Assembly: GCF_020882245.1 (NCBI RefSeq)
Contig: NC_083598.1
Span: 48,273,858-48,337,857 of the forward strand
DNA from: Rhopalosiphum padi
Taxonomy: Eukaryota; Arthropoda; Insecta; Hemiptera; Aphididae
Direction of reading: 5' to 3'
Length of the DNA stretch: 64,000 nucleotides
Part shown: in pieces, positions 29,935 through 44,300 of the stretch
Position numbering within the stretch: the stretch's first letter is position 1
Layout of the letters: each line of letters opens with the position of its first letter
Notes under the pieces: generated by a model
Databases searched by the model: none
What the model saw: only the letters and a program-made list of their open reading frames with translations
What the model was told of the DNA's origin: nothing
Translations under genes and position numbers: made by a program

Positions 29935-32900
29935 AAGAAAACTCGGAGAAAAATTGTTTTCGTATGTGTCGTTTCGCTCTACACCGTTTTATATATTATT
30001 ATTATTATATATTAGCGTTAGAACTATAGTACTATCATAATAATAATAATAATAATAAGACAGAGAAAAACGTGCCCATCTATAATGGACCGTAATACGT
30101 CACGTAATATCCTCCGGACACGTAAATCAAATAATTGGTACTACGCTGTGGGGTGTGCATAGCCTAGTTCTAGATGATAAAATAACAATAGATAGCTGAT
30201 AACACTCGAGTCTAAGATGATAGGATATACCGTGTATCTATATAGGTGTACACGAAAACATAGACAGATACATTGATCCGTGATCTTAATAGTGTAATCG
30301 GAATGTCGGGTGCGTGTTTCCTTCGAATCGGCCGGGAAAAAAATTACACACAACTATATTTATTTGATTTCAGTGTCGTTGGTGTAAAATACAGGGAGAC
30401 AAAGACGAGTATTCGTTAGTTTTAATTTTTTTTATCATTTTTGTCCGAGATTTGGAAAACAAAGCCAATAATATTTATATTAAAGTACAAAAAAATAATT
30501 TAAAATTTTGTTTTCGTGAAAATTTACTTCCGATAAGTGATTTAATTTTGTGCACTCGATGTATATGAAGGGGGGGGGGGTTATAGAACCCTTATATGTC
30601 CTCCCTTTTTTTTTGTTAATACGATGAGGAAATTTGGTTGTCCTAAAAATTTCGCCTATTTGCGCCTATATCACAGAATAGATTAAATTTAATCTTCGCT
30701 TATTTAATGTGCTTATATATTCGCATTGTATTCGTACCTGATAATTTAATTCTCATTATGCACGAACGCATATTATTATTACTGCAGTAATATATTATAC
30801 ATACTAATGATAAATATCTATACATATTTAGAGAAAAATATTTTAAGTGGTTAATAATTTCAAAGGTACAAAGCTGTTATCGGTATTTTATATCTATTAA
30901 GAGTTAAACTGAACTACAGTGATAAAATAATTTGTTAATTAATCTATTGTGCAATGATGTAATAATTATTACACTACACAATAACCGCATGGTCATCAAC
31001 TACATTACGTATTATTATACTATTATGTTAATAAGGAAGTATAGGATTACAGACCATTACTTATTAGGTGTAGGTAAATAAATATTATACATAGGTAATT
31101 CACCAAATCTACTCACTTCATTTTTTTATTTAATAATGCAGTTATTCAAAATTTGATTTTTGGCATTTTTTAATATACTTAAAAACTATATTTTAAAAAA
31201 CTTGGAATTTTATCGGTGTATATGACAGTATAATATTTAAGGAGTTTTCTCAATAAAAAATTTGATTCTCATTGAAAAATCAGAAGTTTTTATTGCCACA
31301 GGACATTTCTTAAATAGTATAAAAAATCTCAAGTATTCGAAAATATTGTAGACATATTTACATGAAACAATATACATATACATATACACAATATTTATGA
31401 AATCTACTAAAATAATTTTGAAAATTCAAAAATATCAGATTTAAAAAAAATGCATTGTTAAAAGTGTGTTAGGCGATCGCCCGTATATATATACATTATT
31501 ACAGTGCAGATTAAAAATCTAATTTAATACTATTTTAACACTATTACCTATATAAATAATAAACAATAAATATGTACTGTAAAATATAAGTAAATACATT
31601 TTTTATACTATGTATTTTATTGTTCTATATACTATGAATAACATTTAAATACCACGTGGTAAATGATTAGTTTTTGAAATTAATTAAAACAAATCCATAT
31701 TTTTTCTGTTTCTATGTATGTATAATAAACTAGTTGAATTTTGTGAGTATTAGTTATGACTTACGGTTGAAAATGTATTTTTTATGAAACGTAATAATAT
31801 ATAGTACATATTGTTTTTGTTGTAACTTGTAATATATGCTCACATATAAATATAATAACAAAAATCTGCGTCGAATATTATACTCCGAAAACGATATTAT
31901 TATGATGATTGTTTCATCGTCTAAAACCGTAATCAGAACACCGCAATAATATAATCCAACAACACTCATTCCAGTGTCCCGTCCTCTAATAACGTAAAGT
32001 ACGTCCGACTTTTATTTAATTTGTGTTAGGTAGTTACACGCTGAATGCGCAAGTTATTAGTTATGGCTAACTGTATAAAATGGTAATTAAAAAATATAGA
32101 AGATGGCATTTATATTATTATAAAATACATATATACCACGTCATATGCCCACTATTAGTCTATATATAGGTAGGTATAATAGCTATAATAGTATGAAGTA
32201 GGTCATTACGCGTATTATAGTACCGTACAAATAAGTAAAATCTTGTGTAGATCTTTAAAGTTTAAATTACTGGGCATACAAAATATATACAATTAACTAT
32301 ATATACCCGGACGATTGTTTCAAGATATCATGAAATTAAACGTCAAACGAGCCCCTATAGGTACATAGGTCAACATTTAAAAGTCATTCGGTGCAGTTTG
32401 GTATAGGTATTATAATAATAATTCTAATAATTATCACGACACTAACCGTTAGTCGTTACTCCCAGTTACTAACCGTTACTCCGATCCGATTGACCGTTGA
32501 TTTGTTTTTAAACATCTTTGTATACAACCAGTGTTTGGTCGGCGGTGCTCTTTTATTTAAATTTTCTATAATGTAATATTATGCACCTGCCTATGTCATG
32601 TTCGTGTACTATTTTAAAGTTTGTCTCACTTACGACTTTCCGCAATAGGTATTAGATACGAAAATAATCAATCCAATCGGTTTTTCCCGAAATCAAATTT
32701 GAGTTTGATTAAAACGAATAGAAAAATAATAAATTTAAATAATTTAATAATTACACGCTTAAAATACAGTGTTGTACTACTATGTTGTAGAACCGTACAG
32801 TTAGATACTTAGACGACATATTATATTTATATATTAAACCGAGTAAATCTTGCAAAAATTAATAAATTTCATATTAAATTCCATTACAAAATATAACGTG

Positions 32901-35329
32901 CTTATTATTATTGTAGATCCGGATGAACATATAAATTCAAACAGATATAATAAAAATATTATTATACATCATTATTTGTCGTGTTACATCGTGTGTAAAA
33001 GATGTAAAATAAATTATAATTTATAGTCGTATAGACTATAATAATTATATTGAGTAAAATTATTATATAGTCGAGGTTATGATGGTGATCTAAAACCGAA
33101 TAATATATTATGATTGTACTATAGGTATAGTAAATATCGTCACTGATTAGTGATTACTGCAGTATTATACAATTACATAACTATGATATCATTGGAGTTT
33201 ATGGTAATGTTCTGAATTTCTACCGCAGAATTACGGTTGTCTCGTCCGTGGTCCACCATCACGTCTCACCACAATAAACACTATTGCAGATGATGAATAT
33301 AAACATTGCTTATTGCTGTACAATGCATCGCGGTATTTCCAAATCGTATGTATATAAATTATCGTATAATATTGTTTACGTAATTTTTAAAAATAATTCA
33401 AGCATTAAGTGTCCAACTTTTAAACAAAACTATGAATTATAAATAATATGAGCGCTTAGACCTATGTATAAATCATAAACGTTTATATTATTATATCGAT
33501 ATAATACAATAATAATATAACATTGGTAGTCGTGACAAAAAAACCGCAATTTCTAAATAATTTATTAATATAAAATTGAATACTTATCCATAATGTGATA
33601 ATATTAATAGTATTATAATCTGTTTATTGATTTATGTGACCACATAATAAAATATACACGTAAACGTACTTTTATTCTACATTTTATATTTTATGAAAAT
33701 TAAATACATTTTATCATAAATTGTTTCCCATGGTGTATTTGTACTATATAATAAAGTAAACCTGTGACGCACAGAGTAATTTTGAAAGCACATACAGGTA
33801 ACAAACATATACCCACCAACCCATTTATGTTTTTGTAAAAAAATTTTCTTCTGTTCGACAATTATACTTACAAAAAATGTATTTTAAATTAAATATTTCA
33901 GGGTAGCGTAGTGTTTAATGGTTAAATATTTAAAAAATCATTAAACCAATATAGGTTATATAAATTAATTATTATAGTTTATAATATTTATATACACGCT
34001 TCCCTGTGACACCAGCAATTTACACTTCTCCCCCAACCATTCGAGAGCTCATTCACAACAGTACTTGATGTTCCATCTGGGCGTCATTAAAGTAAACCTA
34101 TACATATATATTGTTAGGTGGTGTGCGTGCAATATGATTTTTATAGTTTTTATTTGTAACCATCTAGTACCTAGTACCTATTAAGAATTTAAGACACATA
34201 TTTTCTACCGATAATAACGTGAAATTATTACTCAGTAGCTATTCAACATAAATTGACTGAATATTATAAAATAAAATAGCCCTGTATATTAAATAGTGTG
34301 AAATAATTTCACACCATCATACGTCATTTCTAGAACTCGAATTACATATTGTGAATAGAACCCCTGGAGTCTAAAACCAAAATATGAACCCATATTTTTA
34401 AATAAAAAAAAATCGGGACTTACAGTGATTAATTTTATTCTTACAATTTTAATAATTTTTTTTATTTTTAAAAAGAACCGATGAAATTCATTAGTTTAAC
34501 AAATTAATATTGTTTTTGTTTAAATAATTTATTTCTTGTGAAATCTTTAAATGAATATTTTATTTTGCTATACATATAGGTGTAATATATATTATATAAA
34601 AATAAAACAAATAGGTTCTAGAGAATAAATTTTAAAAAAAGATTTAAGACAGTTAAATAAAAATAAAAACCTTAACTCTCAATTTATATTATTTTCTAAA
34701 ACAGAACCAGAAGTATACTTTTTTTAAGAAATGCATTAGTACTGGAACTAGGTACAGAACCGAAAAAAAAAAATTTATTGGTCTCTGCTTATTAGTTTTT
34801 AAAAGACATCCTCCCTCAGACCCACGTATGATTATACGTGTGACTGTCAATTATTGGTATAACACTGGCGTGGGCCTAAGTAATTCCAAACTAGAAGTTA
34901 ATATCAATATATTTATCTGTCCAAGTTTAACATTACTTTATATTAAATTATTGGGTTTTCGATTTACAAAATATCGGGGCATAAAGTTCTCAAGATGTTG
35001 TAAGTTGTACGATTACACCTATTATATATTTAAATATATACATATATGTATACCTATCAATGACGTAAATAATGGAGTAGTCCCCCGAAAATCTTAACTA
35101 AACTCACTCATATAATATAATACTGTATATTCATATGCCTACACTTAAAATATATTAATATTCTCCTGACTTTCTCTAATAGGCTACAGGGTTATATTTA
35201 ATCAACTTATAAAAAAAAAATGTTTTTGGGCTGCACCTCCTTCTAGCTACTATTGCCTATCCATAGTCCATTGATAATCATCTTCTCGATAAACCAACCG
35301 GACATATAGTCTTGCACTACAATACAGAC

Positions 35330-35380
<51 letters not shown>

Positions 35381-38300
35381 TATTATAAATCCAATTTTAT
35401 TTTAACGTTTATATTCAATTACACCATGCAGGTGTAACCTGTGTACACGATGATCATCTCTTACATACGAGTAGTTGCATGTACACCGCTTCGGGGTCAT
35501 TCCTAAATTATGTATGTGTTTCAATTAGAAAATAAACGCATATAAAACGTGATACATATTGCACACTTTCAAAAATAAGAAAGTATACGTGTTATTGTCA
35601 AAATTTTTAAAAATATATATCTACAAGCACGAGAGGACGTTTTTTCGCGAGTAAAACGGCCAACGGTCTTATAGAAAGTACAATATGCATATAATAGTAA
35701 TAATAACAACAACAACAACAATAATAATAAATAATAATATAACTCCGTTGCTCGAATGATTTTTGGTGGTATATAATACAACATTGCTCTCCTACGCCGC
35801 CACAGTTGCGTCACACCAATCGCGGCTTAACACTAACACTATTATTATGTTATATATGTACATGACTGTGGCCCGTGCCCGGCGCAAATGACCAAGTAGC
35901 GCACAAAACACACACGACTGTCGGTGACTTGCGGATGAACCCAGAGGGCACGTGATTGTGTGATTATTAGGGCTTGAACGCCGCCAACCGATGCACGAAA
36001 TGATATATATATCGTTGTAGTTCGTGTTGCGTCGAAACAAAAAACTATATATTTATATAAATCGATTTCTCTTTCTAGGAAAATCGAACTACTGCGGAGG
36101 AAACGCGTTGTAGGTAGGTACCTAGTTATCGACGGGAGCCACCTGTTTTTTTAAGACATAAATATATATATATATATTGTATTAAATGTATATATCCAAA
36201 ATTGTCATCAGAAATTCGCAATGAATACATACCATGAAGTAAGCTTTCGAATATAAAATATGCAATAAGTAGATTTTAACCAGCTGAGTAGACAAAATTG
36301 CAAATTGCAATTGATAATCTTTATACGGAGTGATTTTTTGAACTGTGAATTTTCATTATCTTGAAAAGTATTGAAATTGTTGAAAATATTTTTTATATAC
36401 AAATATAGTATAATTTTATATTTTTGTAATTTAAAAAACAATTTATATATTTAGGTTTTACCATTGCTATTTTGGTATTTTTCACAATTATTATACTGTA
36501 TTGTTTAATTTTACTTTTTTAAGTACAAATATAGCACACATTTTTAGTTTGTAAATATATATTTTTTTTTTCAAAAACGTTTTGCTTAATAATGATTTCA
36601 AATTCTGTTAAACAAAATATTTTTTTATTTTTTAAGATAAAGAATACTTACTACTGCCACAGTATAAAAACAATTTTCAAAGTATACATTTTAGTTATCG
36701 GCATCGGTCGCGACATGTAACGCGTTTATAGCCCACTCTGAGATTTTTAATTTTACCTATCTGTTTATCCGCTGACATTGTAACAAACATAATTTTTAAT
36801 ATTTTTCAAAACTTTAATTTGATAAAGGTACCTATTTAATTACATTTAGTATTGGTACTTACATAAATAATATTGTCAATTTTACATCGATTGGTACACG
36901 ATGAACGTCAAACGTTTTATATAAATTTTACTTTTATAGAAAGTGCCGTTCGAGAAAAACCTACTATTGTGGAATGAAAAATTCTTCCTAGGTATCCACA
37001 AAATATAAACAACTATTGTTGCGACTAACCCATCAATTTTTTTTTAACATAAAAATAGTATAGGTACTCATATAAAAATTCAAACATAATAAATATGGGA
37101 CATACATACTTATACCTATATATCAGCAACTATAATTATTGTTTTATAAAAGATACAATGATATAAATAAAATCAAATTGACAAGTAATTGTTCAACTTG
37201 ACAGTCATTGTGTGCTCCGTTAACACAGACTTGACATTGTTTTGACAAGTATTTTAAATTAAAATCTTCACGAGTGTCTGGCTTTCACAGAATTTAATTT
37301 CAGATGTAATTTATAAAGAATATCTTTAAGTACACAAATATACAAGGTGATTCAAGGTTTTTAACAGTAATCACTGCTAAAACGTTTTTTTGAAAAACAC
37401 AAAAATTGAACAATTGTTTATACATGCTTATAAAAATAATCATTATATATGAATCATTATTGTTTGTTTATTGTCTATTGGCAATTAACTTCAATTTTTT
37501 ATTTTTTTTTTAGACACAGACACTCATTTTTTCTTCAAAATATAATTTTAACGATATATTCTTATTGTAAACTGATCAAAGGTATTAAAAATTTTGAATT
37601 CTCAACAAAATTATTTTCTAATTAAATACTTATATAACCAAAAACTTACTTTTTTAAACATTTAATGTTAACTGTTTTAGTCATTTTACAAAGTTGTTAT
37701 AAAATAACACAATGTTTTTAATATTTTCACAGGAAGTTTTTGATTTTTGTCACTTCTACAATTATCGTTTACATCTAAAATGTTAAATGGAATAAACAAC
37801 TATTTTTAAGGCTGCACTTTAACTGCGTCAATGGATGTTTCAAAACAAAAACAAAATCACAATGAAACCTATATAGTTGTATTGATTCTTTTCAGAGTAC
37901 AAAACAAAATAATTCATCAATTTTGATAAAATATGTGCTAAAAAAAATGCACAGTTAATTTATTGTAACAGTTTATTTGACTGTTTCATATTTGATCAGC
38001 TTGTAATTTAAAATATATTATAATCACTAATTATGATTATTTAACATTGCAATAACCGATCTCAATTAACGATAATAGTGTATTCTTTAATATGTACAAA
38101 AAAAATTCTCTAAATCAAATAGAATAATAATTATCGATCGATTTCAAGTTTTTAAAAATAAATAAATACAATTAATGGTAAGTATAATTATATTATATAA
38201 AAAAAAATTAAATATAAATTCACAAGCGCCAGAACTATCATAAATTTAATCAAACTTCCTACTGTAGTTTTAGCGTTGAGACTTCTTCTAGTAATATGAA

Positions 38301-41300
38301 ATAAATGATTGAAAACAAATACGTTCATAGTGTGTAGATAATTACAAAAAATAAAATATGTGTCTACAACTTTTTTTATATTTAACGAACATTAAACAGC
38401 CACATATATATTATTCTCTAATATAATATACCATTATATTAACTTACTTACTATCTCACTTTATATTATATATTATTTGATTAAAAAAGTTGTACGATAT
38501 CATAGTTCAATCGATTTAAATGATAATTTGTTTGAAATTTTAATGCAATAATGCATAATTACAGCGAGAAAAATATTTTATATCGTATACCTATTACCTA
38601 TGTATATTATTTTATAAATGTTATTGTCTTTATAGCTTATAATCCATTAATAACAATGCGAATTCCGATTAGAATCGTCTCGTGGGCTTAATCCATCAAA
38701 CTTTGCAGTCCATTGTTTTTTTTTTATCCACCCGCGGACCTACAATTCGCGATTACAATATGATACATTACATTATTACAATATATCGATACAATTTATA
38801 GTCCATATACCTAATATTATTATAGGTTTGAAACCACAGGACTCGTGTCGCGTTGCAACACTGGCGAGAACTGCTTTCGTATTTCAATATTATTTTATAT
38901 ATTATATTTATATGTGCCTATCTACCTATAAATACACACATATATATATATATATATATTGTATTATAAGTACACTGTTTCGCGCTGCCGCGTGCCGTTC
39001 GTCCACTAACGGTTTTACACGGTTGCTCGTGACCGGTCGAGACCACGCGCGAGCAAAGCCCTCTAAGCAATATGACGTGCATTTCTATATTTTTTTACAA
39101 TTTAATGTGTATCGTCCCCGCTGGCTGTCTGTGTTGTAATAACCCACATACCCTGCTGCATACCTAATACCTGTGTGTGGTGTATTATGCTGCTATAATT
39201 TTCCCGACGTCCTTACACCTAATAGGTTCATAGTTGCATACCTAGGTGCACGTAGATACCTATTATAGACTATGGTAAACTCTTTTTTTTAGGTCAGAAA
39301 CTTACTCTATTGTCCATAATAATTAATTATTTTCAATAAACGATTTATCGTGATATAATATAATGTTTCAAAGATTTTACGATTATTACTGATCAATAAA
39401 AGAAACAAAGCTTATACGTAGCTTAATATACTAGCTACTTAACATACGAATAGTTTGATAAGTCGTATTTTCGTGAGTCGTAGGACGTATTGGATGGGCA
39501 CCTGCTACTTACTACGGATATAAAGTCTATCATGATACAATGAGATTGTGTAGTATTGGCTATTACATTTATTATAATTTTCAATTATAAGTGAAGTCGT
39601 TTTTTCTAATTTAGAGAAAATATCAAGCTATATAAACAAATGAATATGAACCATTAGACTATTTAAAAACATAAAGTACTAATCAAGGACTAAAATAATT
39701 CCAATTTATTGAATACAACACTTAAAATAAAAAAATAAAAAAGTTGAAGATACTTATGGAAATAAGTAGAGTTTATAGAATAACAATTATTCTACATTTT
39801 AACCAAGAATTAGACAATATTTAAGTTATTTATTTATATTTAATGAATATACATATATTATTGTATTACTATTTATAAAAAGTGTTAAATTTGTTTCACA
39901 TTTTTCAGCTCAGGAAAAAATTATATAAATTGTTCATTTAAAAAAATGTAGGTATTCTTTTTTTAACAATTTGTTTTATCGATTGAACAATATTTTGAAG
40001 TTTTAGTTAAAATTTATATAATATGCTTTTAATGCATAATAGTATGATATGGTATGGGTATTTTTCTTTGAGTAAAAACGTAATTTATTTAAAAAATAAT
40101 TTTAAGAACAAAACATAATCAATATAGAACTATATACGGTATAATATATTATACATTTTATGCAATTAAATAATTAGCATATAACTACAGTAGGAATGTA
40201 ATCATTTTTACAGTTTTTGAAAAATCATTTTTATAACAATTGAGAATAATCAGTTATATACTTATACGGGAATGCCTTTTAAAATACTATCGATTCATTC
40301 GGTCTTTATTGTAGTGTTCAACACTATCCTTATGTGTTATGGTTATACCTATAATGACTTTTTTCCGAAAAATGAACTCACTCTCATTAAACAGTAATTA
40401 CTTCACACTATGAAAACGACAAATTTGTTGTGAAAATAATTATTGTTAACATCAGTCAATATCAGAGAAATACTTATAACCCATTTAAAACTATATAGTA
40501 TATTAGTATACATTAATATTAATTGATATAATAAAACAATTTCTTTATAATACAACATACAAGTAATACAACGCACACACATTTTTTACGAAATTAAAGT
40601 CGATTTTCGTCGTCACGATTTTACAAACCTAATTGATGACGGTTATGGTTATACTTTAATTATTAGTAAATAATTGAAATATAATTGCGTTTCATTTCAA
40701 GACTTTTTAATTACATTTACTACATCGTCGTAGAATTTTCACATTAATATAACATACCTAAAGAAGTATACTATCGTTGTTTTTCATTGTGTTACATATT
40801 TTTCTTTTGTGTATCCGTAATGTACTACGTATTGTATTAATATCAATATGAACTTCAATCAGGTGTACGGAGAACCTACAGTATAGTACTACTTCGACTA
40901 TTTTGTTTGTGTGGTTGAATTAGCGATGATAATTAATATTTAATAAAACATATTAAACGTTGGTCCAAGATTAGACATCGGTCGTAAATATTCACAATTG
41001 TCGACATAGAAGCTATTGCTGTTTTAATTGTCTTATATTATGTTAGGTCCAAAATACTTCAAAGTCACCAGTAATCGACGTGAAATATCTAATAAATATT
41101 ATTATTTATTTATTTTTTATCACTGATTTTTCAGAAAAAATACAAAAATATTATGCATGGTACTCAAAAATCAGATGACTACGGTTTTGTCTAAATTATT
41201 AACATACCCAATTACATTTTATTCTAATTATGATCTATCTATTTTTAGTCTTATTTTTAACGAGTATTATTACTAAACAGCGATTCCCCAACCATAATTA

Positions 41301-44300
41301 TTAAGATTTTTTCCTTTAATTATCCATTTATCCAAGTTCTGATTTTTTGGTAAGTTTAGGTATACTCTTAAAAACATATTATAATAAATCAATTCGATCT
41401 GTTATTCCATTTAGAAGTACCCTTTATCTAAACAAACATATTTTTTTCAAATGAAAGTTTTTTTTTGCTATAAATTATGTATAAGAATAATATATAGCTC
41501 GTGTTATAGGTTTGGAAGATACGGGAACTATGGTGATTTTAAAAATATAATAATCGATTAGCATTAAATAATTTGTAAAAATTGTCTATAAATATAACAA
41601 GACTATATTATCTTTTGTACATAAATTTTAATAACTCAGAAAGTCATTTGAATGCCGATTAAGATTAGGTTCGTTAGTATTTTCAAAAAAGTGTTTAAAA
41701 TAAATAGTAAAAAATATGGTTTTCTTTGAAGAAAGAAGTTAGGATTGTTACAAGACTTAATTTTTATTCATTTTTTTTAAAATATAGTATAATAAGTATA
41801 ATTAAAAATTTCAAAAATCAGAAATAGAATAAATAAATTGTATAGGTATAAAAGTTAAAATTGAAGTGTAGTTATATACTATATGTAAATATTAAAAATT
41901 ATTGAAAGTTCAAAAGAATATTATTTTCAGGTTAATGGAGAATCCTACCTAATAAATGTATGAAATTGCCATCTTTTTACGATGTTATTACAATGTCCAT
42001 TTGTGCGGAACTTAACACCACGCGCCACGGTCTAGTGGAATTATTCTATACTCAATAATGTTTAATAGACAAAACAATGGTCTTCTAAATACAATCTGGT
42101 TCAAGCAGCAATGACTCTCGATTAGATATAATCTCGCGATTGAGTAATCCTTGTGGACTTGTGGTTTGTTAAGCATCCGACGAATGTCTAAAGAATAGAA
42201 AACATGAACCTGAACAAAGTATTTATGCAGAATCACAATGATTCAAGTATATTTTATTACCTGTGTATTGATATGGATCTATATACCTAAACTAGCTACG
42301 TAACTATAACTCGGTGCAATCTAATTTGTGATTAATTACCCGTTCAGAGTCATATCTATGTATATATGAGAATAAATACGTATATAATTATACATTAATA
42401 TGTATAATGCCGTTAGGTAATAATAACACGCGTTTCTAATTAAAATTATTTTACAGTAATAGTATAAAAAATAAAATCATTTAATGAAATTTAACTGAGA
42501 TTAATATAAAATAGGTAAACTGAATATAATTATTTAATGAACATTTTGTAAATATATCGAAATATTACCAAAACAATATGTACCGACGAAATTTCAATTC
42601 AATTATAATATGAACTTATTTAATAAAATAATTCATTCTTAAAACATAAGAACACACTCGGTAGTTTATTTTTTTACATAATAATAAATTGTATTTTTAT
42701 AATTACATATTATAATAAAACATGTTTAGTAATTTTTATTGTATGTATTTACACTTTTTTTGTATGTAATTATCAAACTAATTTGCTTTTTCGTCATTAT
42801 TTTATCATCAAACTGTATCTTTTATACTATAATTTTAGGATATAATAAAATATTTTATGTTTTACAGTGAAACATCTAAGCCATGCACACGATTTAAGAT
42901 ATTAAATATATATATCTTAAATCGTGGCCATGCATTACCCAAATTTATTTTACTAACTGAAATCAATTAAAACTTCGATAAGTGATTAAGATATAAATCT
43001 AATGGTGCTTAAATAGAAACCAAGAAATCATACCAATTGTAAAATTTTTAACTAACAAAATATTATTTGTATGTCATGTATCAAAAAACATATTATAAGT
43101 ACATTGATCGTAGGTTTCGATTTTAAATAATATTTTTGTACTTATTTTATCTATTCCTTAATATATAAATTTGTAGTTTCGAATAAATCGTGTATAAATG
43201 CAAAGTAGGTATATAGTGACAACAATTATATTCTGTAAACATGGTATGCATAAAAAATCTATACTAATTTAATATTATTATAAAATCTAGGTATAGAAAC
43301 CGTTTGAATTTACATTTATTTGAAATTGAATTATTGACAGAGTACAGTTTTAATTAGGTTATATAATATAAAATAATCGAGAGCATCTAAACATCTTTCG
43401 CTGAACACCGTCTGCGGGTACTTGCTGCAATAGTCAATATAGGTACACACTACATATTATATTATATTATAAATTATAATACAAGATTTATTATTCAAAG
43501 GAATTTCATCATTAGATTACAGAACTATTCGGACGCCGAGTCGTATTAAATATTGAAAATAAATCGTCGTATACCCAATCGCGAAATGAAATATTATATT
43601 ATATTACGATGTGTATAATACATTTTATAATAGGTATATCATAATAACAATAATATAGAATATGCCTGTACACTGGTAACCCGGTTGGTCAATATTTTTT
43701 ATATAGGTACTCGAATTTCAATAATATATAATATTATACTTTCTTCATGATCTCCCACATGCAATTTACTGATCCATAAATAATGTATACTCGCTGGACA
43801 CGAATTTTATACATGACCCGTTTTTTTCGTGTGTATACAATACGATCACATCAGGTATGTGTATATATAAAAAAAACATATATAATTATAAAAAAATTAG
43901 TAATGCGTGCTGCCGCAGAGCCGCCTCGGACTACTGACAAAAGAACAGATCGTGACTATATAGATGCTTCATTACCATCTAGATTGTGTACAGTTATATT
44001 CATAAGGCACACAGGTGCAAGCGGCACACTGCTGGGAATTGGTTATTTATCTCGGGAACCTCCTACCGACCGCATTGACTTGTTATAATGTCTATTACGT
44101 ATCACAATATTATATTATTATTATTATTATTATCATTACGAGAGGGTGTCAGTCTTCAGAAAACACTGGTGGTTTTCTCCAAAAAAAAAAAAAAACACCG
44201 TGTCTGCGCTTAATTAAATAGGTGCGCACCTTATAATTTGGGCCTTATAACCTACGCTGTCAAAACCGAAGCAAATTTTTCGTGAATGGTCAAGCAGACA

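Noticed and set aside
38828..39139. Plus-strand open frame of 103 codons in the large intron
   Set aside because: It begins in AT-rich and (TA)n sequence, shows no domain and has no supporting splice context. It is open mainly because it crosses a GC-richer island.
43783..44088. Plus-strand open frame of 101 codons
   Set aside because: Tyr/Ile-rich translation of AT DNA leads into a GC-richer patch; no recognisable domain or signal.
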